Shown here piece after piece: positions 1-9,107 of a stretch of DNA of 64,000 nt; position 1 is the stretch's first letter, and the number at the start of each line of letters is the position of its first letter. Where the stretch lies: contig CALGJF010000009.1 in assembly GCA_937914945.1 (NCBI GenBank), positions 62,001 through 126,000 on the forward strand, read 5' to 3'. The notes under the pieces were generated by a model. That model was not told where the DNA came from and did not search any database. It was given only the letters and a program-made list of their open reading frames with translations. The position numbers and the translations under genes were made by a program. The DNA is from an uncultured Bacteroidales bacterium (GTDB lineage Bacteria > Bacteroidota > Bacteroidia > Bacteroidales > Bacteroidaceae).

Positions 1-734
1 AGGGTAACAGGGTGTTTCCGCAGAATATGCCGCAGATGCAGCCGGGAATGGCTCTGTACCGCAACTATGATTGCGAGTTTGAACGCATACTATCACGCCC
101 CCTTGCACCACGTCGCTTGTCCATTACTCTTGCATTTGCAGCCACGCCTGCCGGTTTTTCGCTCGCTGCTGCCACCGAGAGTGGTGTTACATGCATGGTG
201 GATGCCGCAATAAAAAAAGAGGAGGCGCGCTCTCCGCAAGAGGGTAATATACATACCCAACTGAAAAAATGGGGTAATACACCATTTGAGGTTGAGTCTG
301 TAGCCATAGAATATGGCGAAAATTGGTTTGTACCCTCGTCGTTGCTCTCCGATATGCGCCGCCGTTTGTGCGACAGCCTTGTTGCCACCCTGCGTAGCAC
401 TCACAGGCGCGAAACCATGGAGCCGATAGCAAAAGCCCCTCTCATAAGCAAGTCGGTGGAATATATAGCCAATGTGTCCAACAATCTTGCCCGTGAATTT
501 TATTACGAACGTGGCGCATCCTCTGTTGCTCCGGCATACGAACTGCAACCATCGGAAGGCTCTCCCATAATGTATTGCAAGCATTGTATAAAATACTCCA
601 TGGGCTGGTGCACAAAAACAGGCGAAATATCTTCTTATAAAGAGCCATATTTTCTTGTTTCGGCCGATGGGCGTCGTTTCCGTCTCCATTTCAACTGCAA
701 GGAGTGTATGATGACTGTTGTTGCAGATAAATAA
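1..734 (+). CDS. U32 family peptidase, C-terminal part (partial at left edge)
   Basis: Only about the last 244 codons lie in the window. The frame is open to base 3 with no convincing start, so the gene begins upstream. The C-terminus has the cysteine-rich signature of U32 (collagenase-like, YdcP-type) proteins: MYCKHCIKYSMGWC, then a KEPYFLVSADGRRFRL stretch, then FNCKEC, four to five cysteines likely to bind metal or structure the tail. An upstream RNYDCEFERIL / APRRL stretch also fits the family. U32 proteins act in protein turnover or in tRNA/23S hydroxylation; which applies here cannot be judged from the tail. The stop is followed after one base by an inverted repeat at 736-766. Family call is fairly safe; specific function is not. 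Confidence 0.75.
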   Translation, partial: GNRVFPQNMPQMQPGMALYRNYDCEFERILSRPLAPRRLSITLAFAATPAGFSLAAATESGVTCMVDAAIKKEEARSPQEGNIHTQLKKWGNTPFEVESVAIEYGENWFVPSSLLSDMRRRLCDSLVATLRSTHRRETMEPIAKAPLISKSVEYIANVSNNLAREFYYERGASSVAPAYELQPSEGSPIMYCKHCIKYSMGWCTKTGEISSYKEPYFLVSADGRRFRLHFNCKECMMTVVADK

Positions 735-735
735 A

Positions 736-766
736 AAGCTGCATTCCGGGGGAGGGAATGCAGCTT
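736..766 (+). terminator. Hairpin after U32 peptidase gene
   Basis: Perfect 12-bp arms at 736-747 and 755-766 with a 7-base G-rich loop start two bases after the stop codon. No T-run follows directly, so it may be a 3' stabilising stem rather than a full intrinsic terminator. Confidence 0.5.
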
Positions 767-779
767 GTCCGAGTAAACG

Positions 780-888
780 CTTTTACCCGTTCGGGTGTCG
801 GCTTTCACAAGTGGACACTACCGCCAAATCTATTACTATGAAAAACACATAAATAGAACACACGGCGGGGTAAAAGGTTTTTTCTTTA
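780..888 (+). ncRNA. Candidate structured RNA between U32 peptidase and addB
   Basis: The plus strand can fold as a three-way junction. The outer stem pairs 780-787 with 869-876, one arm hairpin pairs 795-799 with 814-818, and a second pairs 821-825 with 864-868. A T-rich run (878-888) follows the closing stem, as after an intrinsic terminator. I do not recognise the family and saw no clear promoter. It could equally be a 3'-end structure of the U32 transcript or of the opposing addB transcript. Confidence 0.3.
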
Positions 889-925
889 TATGTTAAAAAA
901 GTGTAAAAGGAGCAAGGCACGGCAG

Positions 926-3865
926 CTATCTGCCACATATGCCTTTGTATTCACAGTAGCGACAACGCTCCTTCTTGTCGGTGGGTGTAAAGGGCTTTTC
1001 ATTGTTGAAGATATCCATTAGTACCCTTTCCAGACGGGTGAGGAAATCGCTTTTCAAATTGGCGGCATCATCTATTGGTTGATTATTTATATCCACAACA
1101 AAATCTTCGTGCTGCGCATCGTCTTTTCTTATGATATAAATGAGCTCGGGCACCACTTTTTTTATATTTGATTGTTTTACTTTCTCAATCCAACTATAAT
1201 CTTTGTCGTTGCCATAGTTCTTGCCGTCGTTCAACTGTTCTATTACTGCAATGGCATATAGCATAGCTTGGAATCGGTAGCCTGCGCTGTCGCCCTCATG
1301 CGCAAAAATCTCGTCGAGCGAGTTCTTTTTATCTTGCAATTTGTCCCTTCCTGTTTTGTAATCAATAATATTCAGCGTATCCTCTTTTGCATCGATGCGG
1401 TCGATTTTTCCGCCAATGTTTATTGTATAATTCTTACCTTCGCAGTTTTTGAACGAATATGGGAACTGCACACGTTTCTCTCCACCAATGTATGTGAATG
1501 GCGTGTGTGCTTTATCCATTTTTATCAAACGCTGCATGAAACGTAGCATAACTCTTTTGTTTATAAGCTGTTCGCCATTATACACCGGCTTGTTGCCTTT
1601 TTTGAAGAATAGCTCCTCGTATGCAGCCTCAATGTGTTTTAGCAACAGCAGCGGGTTATCCTCGTACTTTTGCAGGTCGCTTTTTTCTATTATACCGTTT
1701 CCCTTTGCTGTAATTTCGTCGTACATAAATTCGGCAGCAAGGTGGAATATGTCGCCAAAATCGTTAGCCTCCAATTCGGTGCTTACCTCGTCGAACTCTT
1801 TCAACCCCATTGCATAGTAGTAAAAGAATTTCAATTCGCACTCGAGATACTTGTTTATGCCCGATGGCGACAATGTATATGTGTTGCTGCTTGTGTTGAG
1901 GTTGAACTTTTCGTTCAGAACTTGCATTACTGCAGCGCTCTTCTCAACAGCCTTTGGCTCAATGTCCATGTTCGTCTGTTCGGCTTCCAGGTGCAGTCGT
2001 TTGACATTGTAAATGTTCTCGCCAAGAATCTGTAACAAGTAGCGCGAACACTCGCCCTTGCTCTTGCTCTCGGTGGAACTGTTATATACAACGGTTACGT
2101 TTTCGGCCCTTTGCAGCAGGCGGTAGAAATAGTAAGCATAGATGGAGTCGCGGTGCTCGCTCATTGTGAGCCCGAAAGCACGGCGCAGATTGTAGGGTAT
2201 GAAGGAGTTGTCGTTGCTGTTTTTGGGAAGGTTGCCTTCGCTTGCCGCAAGAATGATTACATTCTTGAAGTCGAGATTGCGGGTTTCAAGCAAGCCCATT
2301 ATCTGCAAGCCCACCACGGGCTCGCCATGGAAAGGCATGCTCTGTTGCGAGATTATGCGCAACAGAAGGCTGCCGAGCGACGATTGTTGCAATTCGATAT
2401 CGCCATTCTCAAGCAGGGCAAGCAGTCGTTGTGTCTGGTTGTGAGCTTTCAAAAGTGCCTCGCAGAAAAGTTCCTCATATAGGTCTTGCTCTATATCGCC
2501 CATCTCTGTTCTGCTGTTTGCTATCGCATATATAAGTGCAGCTATATTGCCCATCCATTCGGTATTGTTTTCCGTATGCGCAAAAGCGAGTGATAGAATA
2601 TCGTCGCAACAGAGTTCCTCGGTTGCGGGAAAGAATCTTTTTTCGTTTAGCAGCTTTTCGCGCAATTTCATCGCGTTAGGGCTGCTCTGTATAATATATG
2701 GGTGTTTCAAAATCCTCTCCACCGCAGTGAGTGTGAACCTCTCCTGCCGTTTGTCGTACCCTCGCGTTTGCAGTTCCACAAGCAGTTTCACAAGGCTGAA
2801 TACCGGTGTGTGCGAGATTGGGAATCCCATGGTTACGTTAAGGTGTTCGAGTTTCCTTCCGTTTGCCTCCTTGGGCAGGGTGTGCAGTACCGATTCAAGC
2901 ATTGTTTCGTCGCAAAGAACTATGGCTGTCTCAATCTCCTTTTCGCTCATGTTCTCATTGAGCCATTGCGGAATGTAGCGTGTCTGTATGTTGTCGGTGC
3001 TTGCCGAAACAAACGTAACCCTCTTTTCCTTTGCAAGGTTGTTGAAGATATCCTCTTCAATGGCATTGGGGTAGCGTTGCAGGTTCATGCGCATGAAATG
3101 CCCGGCCTCGTGTTGCGGGTTAAGGGTGTAATGCTTGTCGTAGTCCCAATAGAAGAGTGCTTTCCCCTCCTTTTTTATTATATTGAAAAGCTCTCTTTCG
3201 GCACCGTTCAGTGCGTTGAATCCCACAAAAACGTATTTGTCATAGGCAAAACTCAGTCCTTCCTTTTTTTCGATGACATCGCGGTAGAGCATTCCTTCAT
3301 AGGCTAAATGCTCCTTCTTGAGCACCTCCTTGAACGATGTGTATATGGGGTAGAGCACTTCCCATGTGTTTTTGAACTTCTCTTTGAGTTCGCTCTTTTT
3401 TTCGGGTGCAAAATTTGTGAAAAACTGTTGCACGGCCTTTTGCTGTTCCTCATCGAGAATATCTTTGGCTGTACCAAGCTTGTGTAAATCCTCGATATTG
3501 GCAAAAAGCTGTTTGGCATTGGCAAGGTTCTTGTCCACATCGTCAAAATCCTTTATAAGCATCTCGCCCCAATAGTAAAATTTATCGAGGCTCTCGTTGC
3601 TGCCTGTATGTTGCATATATACCTTGTGCAGCTTGCTCACTAACAATATCGAGTCGGCTATAATGCTCTCCGAACAATCCTCGAACAGCTCGCTGATAGT
3701 GATGCAAGCAGGGCTCCATACAGCACCGTTGCCTATCTTTTCCAGCAGATATTCGTTAAAGAACAAGCCTGCACGCTTGTTGGGAAATACCATTGCCACC
3801 CCTTCAAAATTGCCATTCAAACGGGTGTATAAATCGTCGGTTACAATTTTCAAAAATGGTTTCAT
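926..3865 (-). CDS. addB: AddB-like PD-(D/E)XK nuclease with Fe-S cysteines
   Basis: 979 aa, the partner of the AddA-like helicase encoded just upstream. Together they would process DNA double-strand ends for RecA-dependent repair. Seen directly: a C-terminal nuclease core with GKIDRID (D822) and IIDYKTG (D835, K837), and a downstream glutamine at 866. C676 (YLEC) and C968-x2-C971-x5-C977 match the four-cysteine pattern that holds the 4Fe-4S cluster in AddB. The N-terminal 650 residues resemble an inactivated helicase: VFPNKRAGLF takes the place of a Walker A and no GKT is present, as expected for AddB. Six bases separate it from the addA stop, so the two are surely co-transcribed. Bacteroidota versions are often labelled only as PD-(D/E)XK nuclease family protein. 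Confidence 0.85.
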   Translation of the reverse strand: MKPFLKIVTDDLYTRLNGNFEGVAMVFPNKRAGLFFNEYLLEKIGNGAVWSPACITISELFEDCSESIIADSILLVSKLHKVYMQHTGSNESLDKFYYWGEMLIKDFDDVDKNLANAKQLFANIEDLHKLGTAKDILDEEQQKAVQQFFTNFAPEKKSELKEKFKNTWEVLYPIYTSFKEVLKKEHLAYEGMLYRDVIEKKEGLSFAYDKYVFVGFNALNGAERELFNIIKKEGKALFYWDYDKHYTLNPQHEAGHFMRMNLQRYPNAIEEDIFNNLAKEKRVTFVSASTDNIQTRYIPQWLNENMSEKEIETAIVLCDETMLESVLHTLPKEANGRKLEHLNVTMGFPISHTPVFSLVKLLVELQTRGYDKRQERFTLTAVERILKHPYIIQSSPNAMKLREKLLNEKRFFPATEELCCDDILSLAFAHTENNTEWMGNIAALIYAIANSRTEMGDIEQDLYEELFCEALLKAHNQTQRLLALLENGDIELQQSSLGSLLLRIISQQSMPFHGEPVVGLQIMGLLETRNLDFKNVIILAASEGNLPKNSNDNSFIPYNLRRAFGLTMSEHRDSIYAYYFYRLLQRAENVTVVYNSSTESKSKGECSRYLLQILGENIYNVKRLHLEAEQTNMDIEPKAVEKSAAVMQVLNEKFNLNTSSNTYTLSPSGINKYLECELKFFYYYAMGLKEFDEVSTELEANDFGDIFHLAAEFMYDEITAKGNGIIEKSDLQKYEDNPLLLLKHIEAAYEELFFKKGNKPVYNGEQLINKRVMLRFMQRLIKMDKAHTPFTYIGGEKRVQFPYSFKNCEGKNYTINIGGKIDRIDAKEDTLNIIDYKTGRDKLQDKKNSLDEIFAHEGDSAGYRFQAMLYAIAVIEQLNDGKNYGNDKDYSWIEKVKQSNIKKVVPELIYIIRKDDAQHEDFVVDINNQPIDDAANLKSDFLTRLERVLMDIFNNEKPFTPTDKKERCRYCEYKGICGR

Positions 3866-3871
3866 ATACTC

Positions 3872-6800
3872 TTAGATACCCTCAGTTTCTGCGTTTATTA
3901 TCTCTTCTCTATCCACATACCACACATATCCTTTTATGCTTGTATATCCAATCTTGGCAAGCAGATTCATGTAATCCCTTACTTGCTCAAAGTGGTCTCT
4001 GTCTCTTTTTGCAAATTTATAATCCACCACAATTACACCCTCCTTGTCAATCATTACGCGGTCGGGGCGGTATGTGCTTTTATCTTCCTTGTACCCCTTG
4101 CACAGGATTGCACACTCGTTGAATAGCCTGTACCTGCCGCTGAACCACTCGCGGGCTTGTGGCAGTTGCAATGCCTTTTCGAGTTTGCTTTTTATATAAT
4201 TCTTCTCTTTCTCGGTGGATATAAGCCCTTCCAAAAGCATTTTATTAAGCAGGCGTGGCAGTTCGTCGCCTGTTGCCATTTTGGCAAGTATGCTATGCAT
4301 GAGTTCACCCCTTGCCACCGATTTGTAAATCTTCTCTTCCTTCTTGTCCGACACAAGAAAGCGTGCCAGCTCGCGCGACTGCTTGAATGTGAGGCGGTTG
4401 TCGTAACTGCAGAATCCCAATGTCTGTTTCTCCTTGCCGTCTATTATGAACGGGTTATTTGTGATTTCTTTCTCCTCTTTCTTGGCAAGGCATACCTCGC
4501 CATAGGTAAATACACCTTTGTCGGCATCGTATGAAGAGCCGTCGAGTGTACCGAGGTCGGGGAGGGTGCTTGCAACAAGTTTGGATAGGGTACTCAGTCC
4601 CTTGCCGTCGCTCTTTTCTATAAAAATCACAAGATTTCTTTTGGCTCGGGTGGTGGCAACATAGAGAAGGTTCAGATTATCGACAATCTGGAACAGATAG
4701 TCGTGGTTGTAGTGTTTCTCGTATATCGATTCAATCATCAATTTTTTACTGCTTATAGGTATAAGGCTCAATGTGTTGAATGGCTCGATATCAGAATCGC
4801 ACCACAGCGTGTTCCCCGCTCTCCCTGTCAGTTCCCAATTACAGAAGGGGATTATTACCGTGCCAAATTCCAATCCCTTGGATGCATGAATCGTCATGAT
4901 TGTAACGCTGTCGCTGCTTGCTGCCGGTATGGTTTCGTCGCACAGACTGTTTTCCCACGCTTCAAGGAATCCTTTGATATCCGATGCTTTGTTGTTGATG
5001 CATTCCGATGCTTTGTCGAGGAACGAAAACAGGTAGGCACCCTCGCTCTCAACCTTGTCTATCTGCAACACCGATATCAGTTTCTCTATAAGTTCATAAA
5101 TGGGCAGGCCTATGAGTGAGGGCATCGCCTCCAGGTACTCGCATGGTAAGAAGTGTGTAAACTCCTCTTTCTTCAACCCAAGTTCTGCGGTATCACCGCC
5201 ATTTTGTATCAATTTATTGTATAAGGTAACGAGGGTCGCAAGGTTTACCTCATCGTTTGGAGTGTAAATGTGGCGCAATGCGGCAATTATGAGTTGTACT
5301 GCTATGGATGCCGATAGCTTGTATGCCTCGTGCGACACAATCTTGCGGTTGGGGAATTCCTGTTTGAATGCATCTACAATCATGGGTATAACACTCTTGC
5401 CGCGCACCAGAATGGCAATCTCGCCGGCCGGTATCCTCTTCTCCTCTATGTAATCATGCAATATCTCCATGAGTGGTGCTATAGCCTCCTCGCCCATAGT
5501 ACCACGAGAATTTTGCTTGGTGATTTCCCTAATCTCCACATAACCCTCCTCTTTCTTTTTTGCTGGCACAGCCTGCTCCACATCGCCATAGGCCCTTTCA
5601 AGGCTTTCAAGCCCTGCACCCAAGTGGTCGTTGAATGTGGCGGAAATTTTGTTTACCGCGCTGCGGAACAGCCTGTTGTTAAAGGCTACAATGCGTCGCG
5701 AGCTTCTGTAATTGGTCGATTTGTATGTATACGCCCCCTCTTTGGCCTCTTGCGATACAATCTCAATTGTTTCGGGATGATACTCCTCGATATTGTTCAT
5801 TATGTTCCAATCGCTGTTTCTCCAACGATAAATGGACTGCTTTACATCGCCCACTATAAGATTGTAGTTACCACGCGCAATAACCTCGTCAAGCAGAATC
5901 TTAAAACACTCCCACTGCAATTTGGATGTGTCCTGGAATTCGTCAATGAAAATGTGGTTTATCTCGGTACCAATCTTCTCAAAGATAAACGATGTGTTAT
6001 TGGTTATCATTTTGCTCAGGAAGTAGGTGGTTTCGGCAAGCAGAAATCTGTTTTCGCGTTCGTTCTCTTCCTTCAATGTCTTTGCAATTGTATTAAGCAG
6101 CCCAAGCCTGTGAAACATTTCCAGCGACAGTGTGCAACTGTTGAAAAGCCTGTATTCATACTTTTCAATCTGTTTCAGTTCTTTGAGCAACGCCACTATA
6201 AGGTCGTTCACTGCGGGGTATATAGTGAGTTTATCCTTGTCGGTAATGCCATCGACAATTTTGTCTATAACAGCCGCCTTCAAGAATTTATTATCTTTGA
6301 ACTCAAAGCCGTTCATCAAGTTGAAGTATTTCCATACACCTGTGGATTTCCCTGCAAAGTCCTTCTCGCACAGCCCTGTGGTTGCCGCTGCAAATCTCAC
6401 ATAAATATCGTTTACTTTGTATTTTATGGCATCGGCGCAAGTTCTTTTCAGGCTTTCAATCTCGGCTCGGAACTTCTTCAGCAGTGCTCCGTTGCCGGCA
6501 TCAATCTGCTCGCGCAGCTTGTCGCCGCGTTGTTGATACTCCTCTTGCAGCAACTGCTTGGCAAACGATTTTATGGCCGATGCAACCTTCCAACTTTTAT
6601 TGCTGTCGAGCTTATCATCGATGTAGTTTATTATTTGCTCCATCTCGCCCGACTCCTTTTCCAGCCTTTTTATATATACATCCACAGCCTCTTCAAGCAG
6701 TTCCTCACCGTTGAGCAGGAATTCCACATCGCCATTAAGTTCAAGCTCCTTTGCAAGGCTGCGCAATACCGATTGGAAAAAAGCATCTATCGTCTGTATT

Positions 6801-7147
6801 CTAAAGTGTCCGTAATCGTGCAGAATAAGGTTAAGGGCTGTACGTGCCCGCTTGCTTATCTCCTCGCGTCTCATGTCGGGGTATGCCTCCTGCATCTTCT
6901 CCATATATCTTTGGGATGCAGGCAAGTCGTATGCAATGCCATACAGTTGGCTCAAAATGCGCTCCTTCATTTCGCCTGTGGCTTTGTTTGTGAACGTAAC
7001 TGCAAGAATATGCTTGTATGCCTCGGGCGATTTTATGAGCAGTGTTATATATTTGACGGCGAGGGTAAATGTCTTTCCCGACCCTGCCGAAGCTCTGTAA
7101 ACCTCTAAATTATGCCTGCTCTCCCCGGCGTTGCTCTCTCTGTTCAT
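3872..7147 (-). CDS. addA: AddA-like UvrD-family helicase/exonuclease
   Basis: 1091 aa superfamily 1 helicase with a C-terminal nuclease domain. Walker A is ASAGSGKT (residues 19-26), Walker B is FIDEFQDTS, later helicase motifs include VGDVKQSIYRWR, TNYRSS and TIHASKGLEF, and LLYVATTRAKRNL is motif VI. The nuclease motif near residue 1027 reads RPDRVMID...VVDYKFAK (D1029, D1042, K1044). Order and length fit AddA. It unwinds and degrades double-strand ends with AddB, its downstream neighbour. The gene is divergent from panB across a 283-bp gap. No -7 box as clear as those of other genes here was found upstream. Confidence 0.9.
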   Translation of the reverse strand: MNRESNAGESRHNLEVYRASAGSGKTFTLAVKYITLLIKSPEAYKHILAVTFTNKATGEMKERILSQLYGIAYDLPASQRYMEKMQEAYPDMRREEISKRARTALNLILHDYGHFRIQTIDAFFQSVLRSLAKELELNGDVEFLLNGEELLEEAVDVYIKRLEKESGEMEQIINYIDDKLDSNKSWKVASAIKSFAKQLLQEEYQQRGDKLREQIDAGNGALLKKFRAEIESLKRTCADAIKYKVNDIYVRFAAATTGLCEKDFAGKSTGVWKYFNLMNGFEFKDNKFLKAAVIDKIVDGITDKDKLTIYPAVNDLIVALLKELKQIEKYEYRLFNSCTLSLEMFHRLGLLNTIAKTLKEENERENRFLLAETTYFLSKMITNNTSFIFEKIGTEINHIFIDEFQDTSKLQWECFKILLDEVIARGNYNLIVGDVKQSIYRWRNSDWNIMNNIEEYHPETIEIVSQEAKEGAYTYKSTNYRSSRRIVAFNNRLFRSAVNKISATFNDHLGAGLESLERAYGDVEQAVPAKKKEEGYVEIREITKQNSRGTMGEEAIAPLMEILHDYIEEKRIPAGEIAILVRGKSVIPMIVDAFKQEFPNRKIVSHEAYKLSASIAVQLIIAALRHIYTPNDEVNLATLVTLYNKLIQNGGDTAELGLKKEEFTHFLPCEYLEAMPSLIGLPIYELIEKLISVLQIDKVESEGAYLFSFLDKASECINNKASDIKGFLEAWENSLCDETIPAASSDSVTIMTIHASKGLEFGTVIIPFCNWELTGRAGNTLWCDSDIEPFNTLSLIPISSKKLMIESIYEKHYNHDYLFQIVDNLNLLYVATTRAKRNLVIFIEKSDGKGLSTLSKLVASTLPDLGTLDGSSYDADKGVFTYGEVCLAKKEEKEITNNPFIIDGKEKQTLGFCSYDNRLTFKQSRELARFLVSDKKEEKIYKSVARGELMHSILAKMATGDELPRLLNKMLLEGLISTEKEKNYIKSKLEKALQLPQAREWFSGRYRLFNECAILCKGYKEDKSTYRPDRVMIDKEGVIVVDYKFAKRDRDHFEQVRDYMNLLAKIGYTSIKGYVWYVDREEIINAETEGI

Positions 7148-7363
7148 GTCAAAATGTGGGTTTCAAATATCTTTGCTAATTTACAAAAAAAGCTGGCAAT
7201 GCAACAAAAGAGAATGCCTGTTTTTTCTCTTTTTATCGGCTCGTTGCAAACTCGCATTGCAGGCACTGTGTGTAACAACAAGTTATTCAAATATTATAGC
7301 CTGTTAATTCCCGGTTTTTGATAAAAAGAAGAACACATACACTGCTTTTCAATAAATTTAATC

Positions 7364-7371
7364 TACCTTTG
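7364..7371 (+). promoter_or_regulatory. -7 box of panB promoter
   Basis: TACCTTTG matches the Bacteroidota -7 consensus TAnnTTTG. Transcription would begin near 7378. It favours the PanB start at 7431 with a leader of about 50 bases; an earlier ATG at 7389 would leave only about 11. Confidence 0.6.
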
Positions 7372-7430
7372 CATGGATTTTCAAAAATATGAATAAAAAC
7401 ATGGTCTTTAGTGGCCGTAAAAAATATAAT

Positions 7431-8252
7431 ATGTCAAAATACATAGTAGAAGACCCTCGTAAGGTTACAACACATCGTTTCATTGAAATGAAACGTAAAG
7501 GAGAGAAAATTGCAATGCTCACAGCATACGACTACACCACGGCGATGCTTATTGATGGTGCAGGTGTGGATGCCATTCTTGTCGGCGACTCGGCATCGAA
7601 TGTGATGGCCGGAAATGTTACAACATTGCCCATTACGCTTGACCAGATGATATATCATGCAAAATCAGTGGTTCGTGGTGTGAAACGCGCCTTGGTGGTC
7701 GTGGATATGCCGTTCGGAACATATCAGGTAAATGCCGACGAGGCTGTGAAAAATGCTATACGCATAATGAAAGAGAGCCATGCCGATGCTCTTAAATTGG
7801 AGGGTGGCGAGGAGATACTCCCATCGGTGCGCAAGATACTCGATGCCGGAATACCCATCATGGGGCATCTTGGACTCACCCCGCAGAGTATAAATAAGTT
7901 TGGAACATATTCGGTGCGTGCAAAAGACAACGAAGAGGCCGAAAAACTACGTCGCGATGCTCTTCTCCTGCAAGAAGCCGGTTGCTTTGCCCTTGTACTC
8001 GAGAAGATACCCGCATCGCTTGGTACCGAGGTGGCCCGCAGTCTTGAAATTCCTGTTATAGGTATCGGTGCCGGTGGGGCAGTGGATGGTCAGGTACTTG
8101 TTTATGCCGACATGCTTGGAATGACTGCCGATTTCACTCCCCGTTTCCTGCGTCGCTATGCCGACCTTCACACCGTTATTACCGATGCTGTTGGTAATTA
8201 CGTTGGCGATGTAAAGGCTTGCGATTTCCCCAACGAAAAGGAGCAATACTAA
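7431..8252 (+). CDS. panB: 3-methyl-2-oxobutanoate hydroxymethyltransferase
   Basis: 273 aa from the chosen ATG. PanB transfers a hydroxymethyl group from methylene-tetrahydrofolate to 3-methyl-2-oxobutanoate, giving ketopantoate, the first committed step of pantothenate and CoA synthesis, in the cytoplasm. Seen: LVGDSASNVMAG with the metal-binding aspartate, VVVDMPFGTYQ, KLEGGEE, MGHLGLTPQSINK, ALVLEKIP with the catalytic glutamate, and IGIGAGGAVDGQVLV. The family normally begins close to EDPRKVTTHRF, so I use the ATG at 7431 rather than the one at 7389. The rest of the pathway is not next to it. A strong bidirectional hairpin follows the stop. Confidence 0.95.
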   Translation: MSKYIVEDPRKVTTHRFIEMKRKGEKIAMLTAYDYTTAMLIDGAGVDAILVGDSASNVMAGNVTTLPITLDQMIYHAKSVVRGVKRALVVVDMPFGTYQVNADEAVKNAIRIMKESHADALKLEGGEEILPSVRKILDAGIPIMGHLGLTPQSINKFGTYSVRAKDNEEAEKLRRDALLLQEAGCFALVLEKIPASLGTEVARSLEIPVIGIGAGGAVDGQVLVYADMLGMTADFTPRFLRRYADLHTVITDAVGNYVGDVKACDFPNEKEQY

Positions 8253-8264
8253 ATACTGCTATAC

Positions 8265-8303
8265 ACTAAAAAAGGTTGCACTTTACGTGCAACCTTTTTT
8301 AGT
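8265..8303. terminator. Bidirectional terminator panB / DUF4369 gene
   Basis: 17-bp arms at 8265-8281 and 8287-8303 around a 5-base loop, with A- and T-runs on the outer flanks, so it works on both strands between convergent genes. Confidence 0.85.
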
Positions 8304-8318
8304 TATAATATTAAAATA

Positions 8319-9092
8319 TTACTCTACAATATCGCTTTCGTATTCTTCGTCAGCAGCAAAATCTTCATCATTCTCTTCTTCAATGGCATTGATTATCTCA
8401 TCAATGGCTCCAGGGCTGTTTCTCGTCTCCTGTATCTGCAACAAAATGTCGTACAGGAGATTATTGTCGCGGTCAATAAGCCTTCCGGGAATTGAAGCAA
8501 TGAGCGACGACAGCTCGTTATTATCAAACAGATCGGAGTACTGAACAAGCATGAATATACCCACCATGTTGTCTATGTTCTCGCGTATGCTCTCCTCCAT
8601 ATAGGTCATAGCCTCGCGCTGAATAGCGTATGATTTGTTGCTAATCTCAATCTGTTTCTCTTCTGTCAGTGTGCTGTCGCGGTAAAGCGTGTCTTGTAAT
8701 TGCAGCATTCTCATCACATACTCCTCCAAATCCTCTTCCAACTTGATATTGATGTCATTGGTGAAGGTTCCTGTAAAGCGACTGCCGCTATATGTGATAT
8801 CCGCATTTATATTACCCGGCTCAAGGAAGAACATTGCATACATGGGCTCTGCATCATTTTCGATACCTATATAATAAATCTTGCAGTCCTCAATATCCCC
8901 TTCAAAAACAAATTTACCATCTTTAATGGTGGTTTTCGATGTGGTTTTGAATTCCTGCCCGTCGGTTGAGTATCCAAGAAGAACGGTATCACCCTCTTGC
9001 GCGCCTTCAATGGTGCCTTCCACCTTGTACGAAGTGGAATGGCATGCCCAAAGTGCCACGGTAGTAAAAATAAGTGCTAATATCTTTTTCAT
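8319..9092 (-). CDS. DUF4369-type lipoprotein
   Basis: 257 aa. The N-terminus has a lipoprotein signal (MKKIL, hydrophobic stretch, cysteine in LWAC at position 17), so it is probably anchored in the envelope. The following 90 residues (YKVEGTIEGAQEGDTVLLGY ... KDGKFVFEG) match DUF4369, a small beta domain often found before thioredoxin/TlpA domains in Bacteroidota. Here no thioredoxin domain follows. Instead there is a helical, strongly acidic tail ending in EEENDEDFAADEE. It lies 15 bases after the prs stop on the same strand and may be read through from it. Function unknown. Confidence 0.75.
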   Translation of the reverse strand: MKKILALIFTTVALWACHSTSYKVEGTIEGAQEGDTVLLGYSTDGQEFKTTSKTTIKDGKFVFEGDIEDCKIYYIGIENDAEPMYAMFFLEPGNINADITYSGSRFTGTFTNDINIKLEEDLEEYVMRMLQLQDTLYRDSTLTEEKQIEISNKSYAIQREAMTYMEESIRENIDNMVGIFMLVQYSDLFDNNELSSLIASIPGRLIDRDNNLLYDILLQIQETRNSPGAIDEIINAIEEENDEDFAADEEYESDIVE

Positions 9093-9107
9093 ACAGATAA
9101 TAACGTA

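Noticed and set aside
5330..7108. 592-codon open frame on the plus strand
   Set aside because: It lies entirely opposite addA, whose helicase and nuclease motifs are clear; the translation is cysteine- and leucine-rich with no domain pattern.
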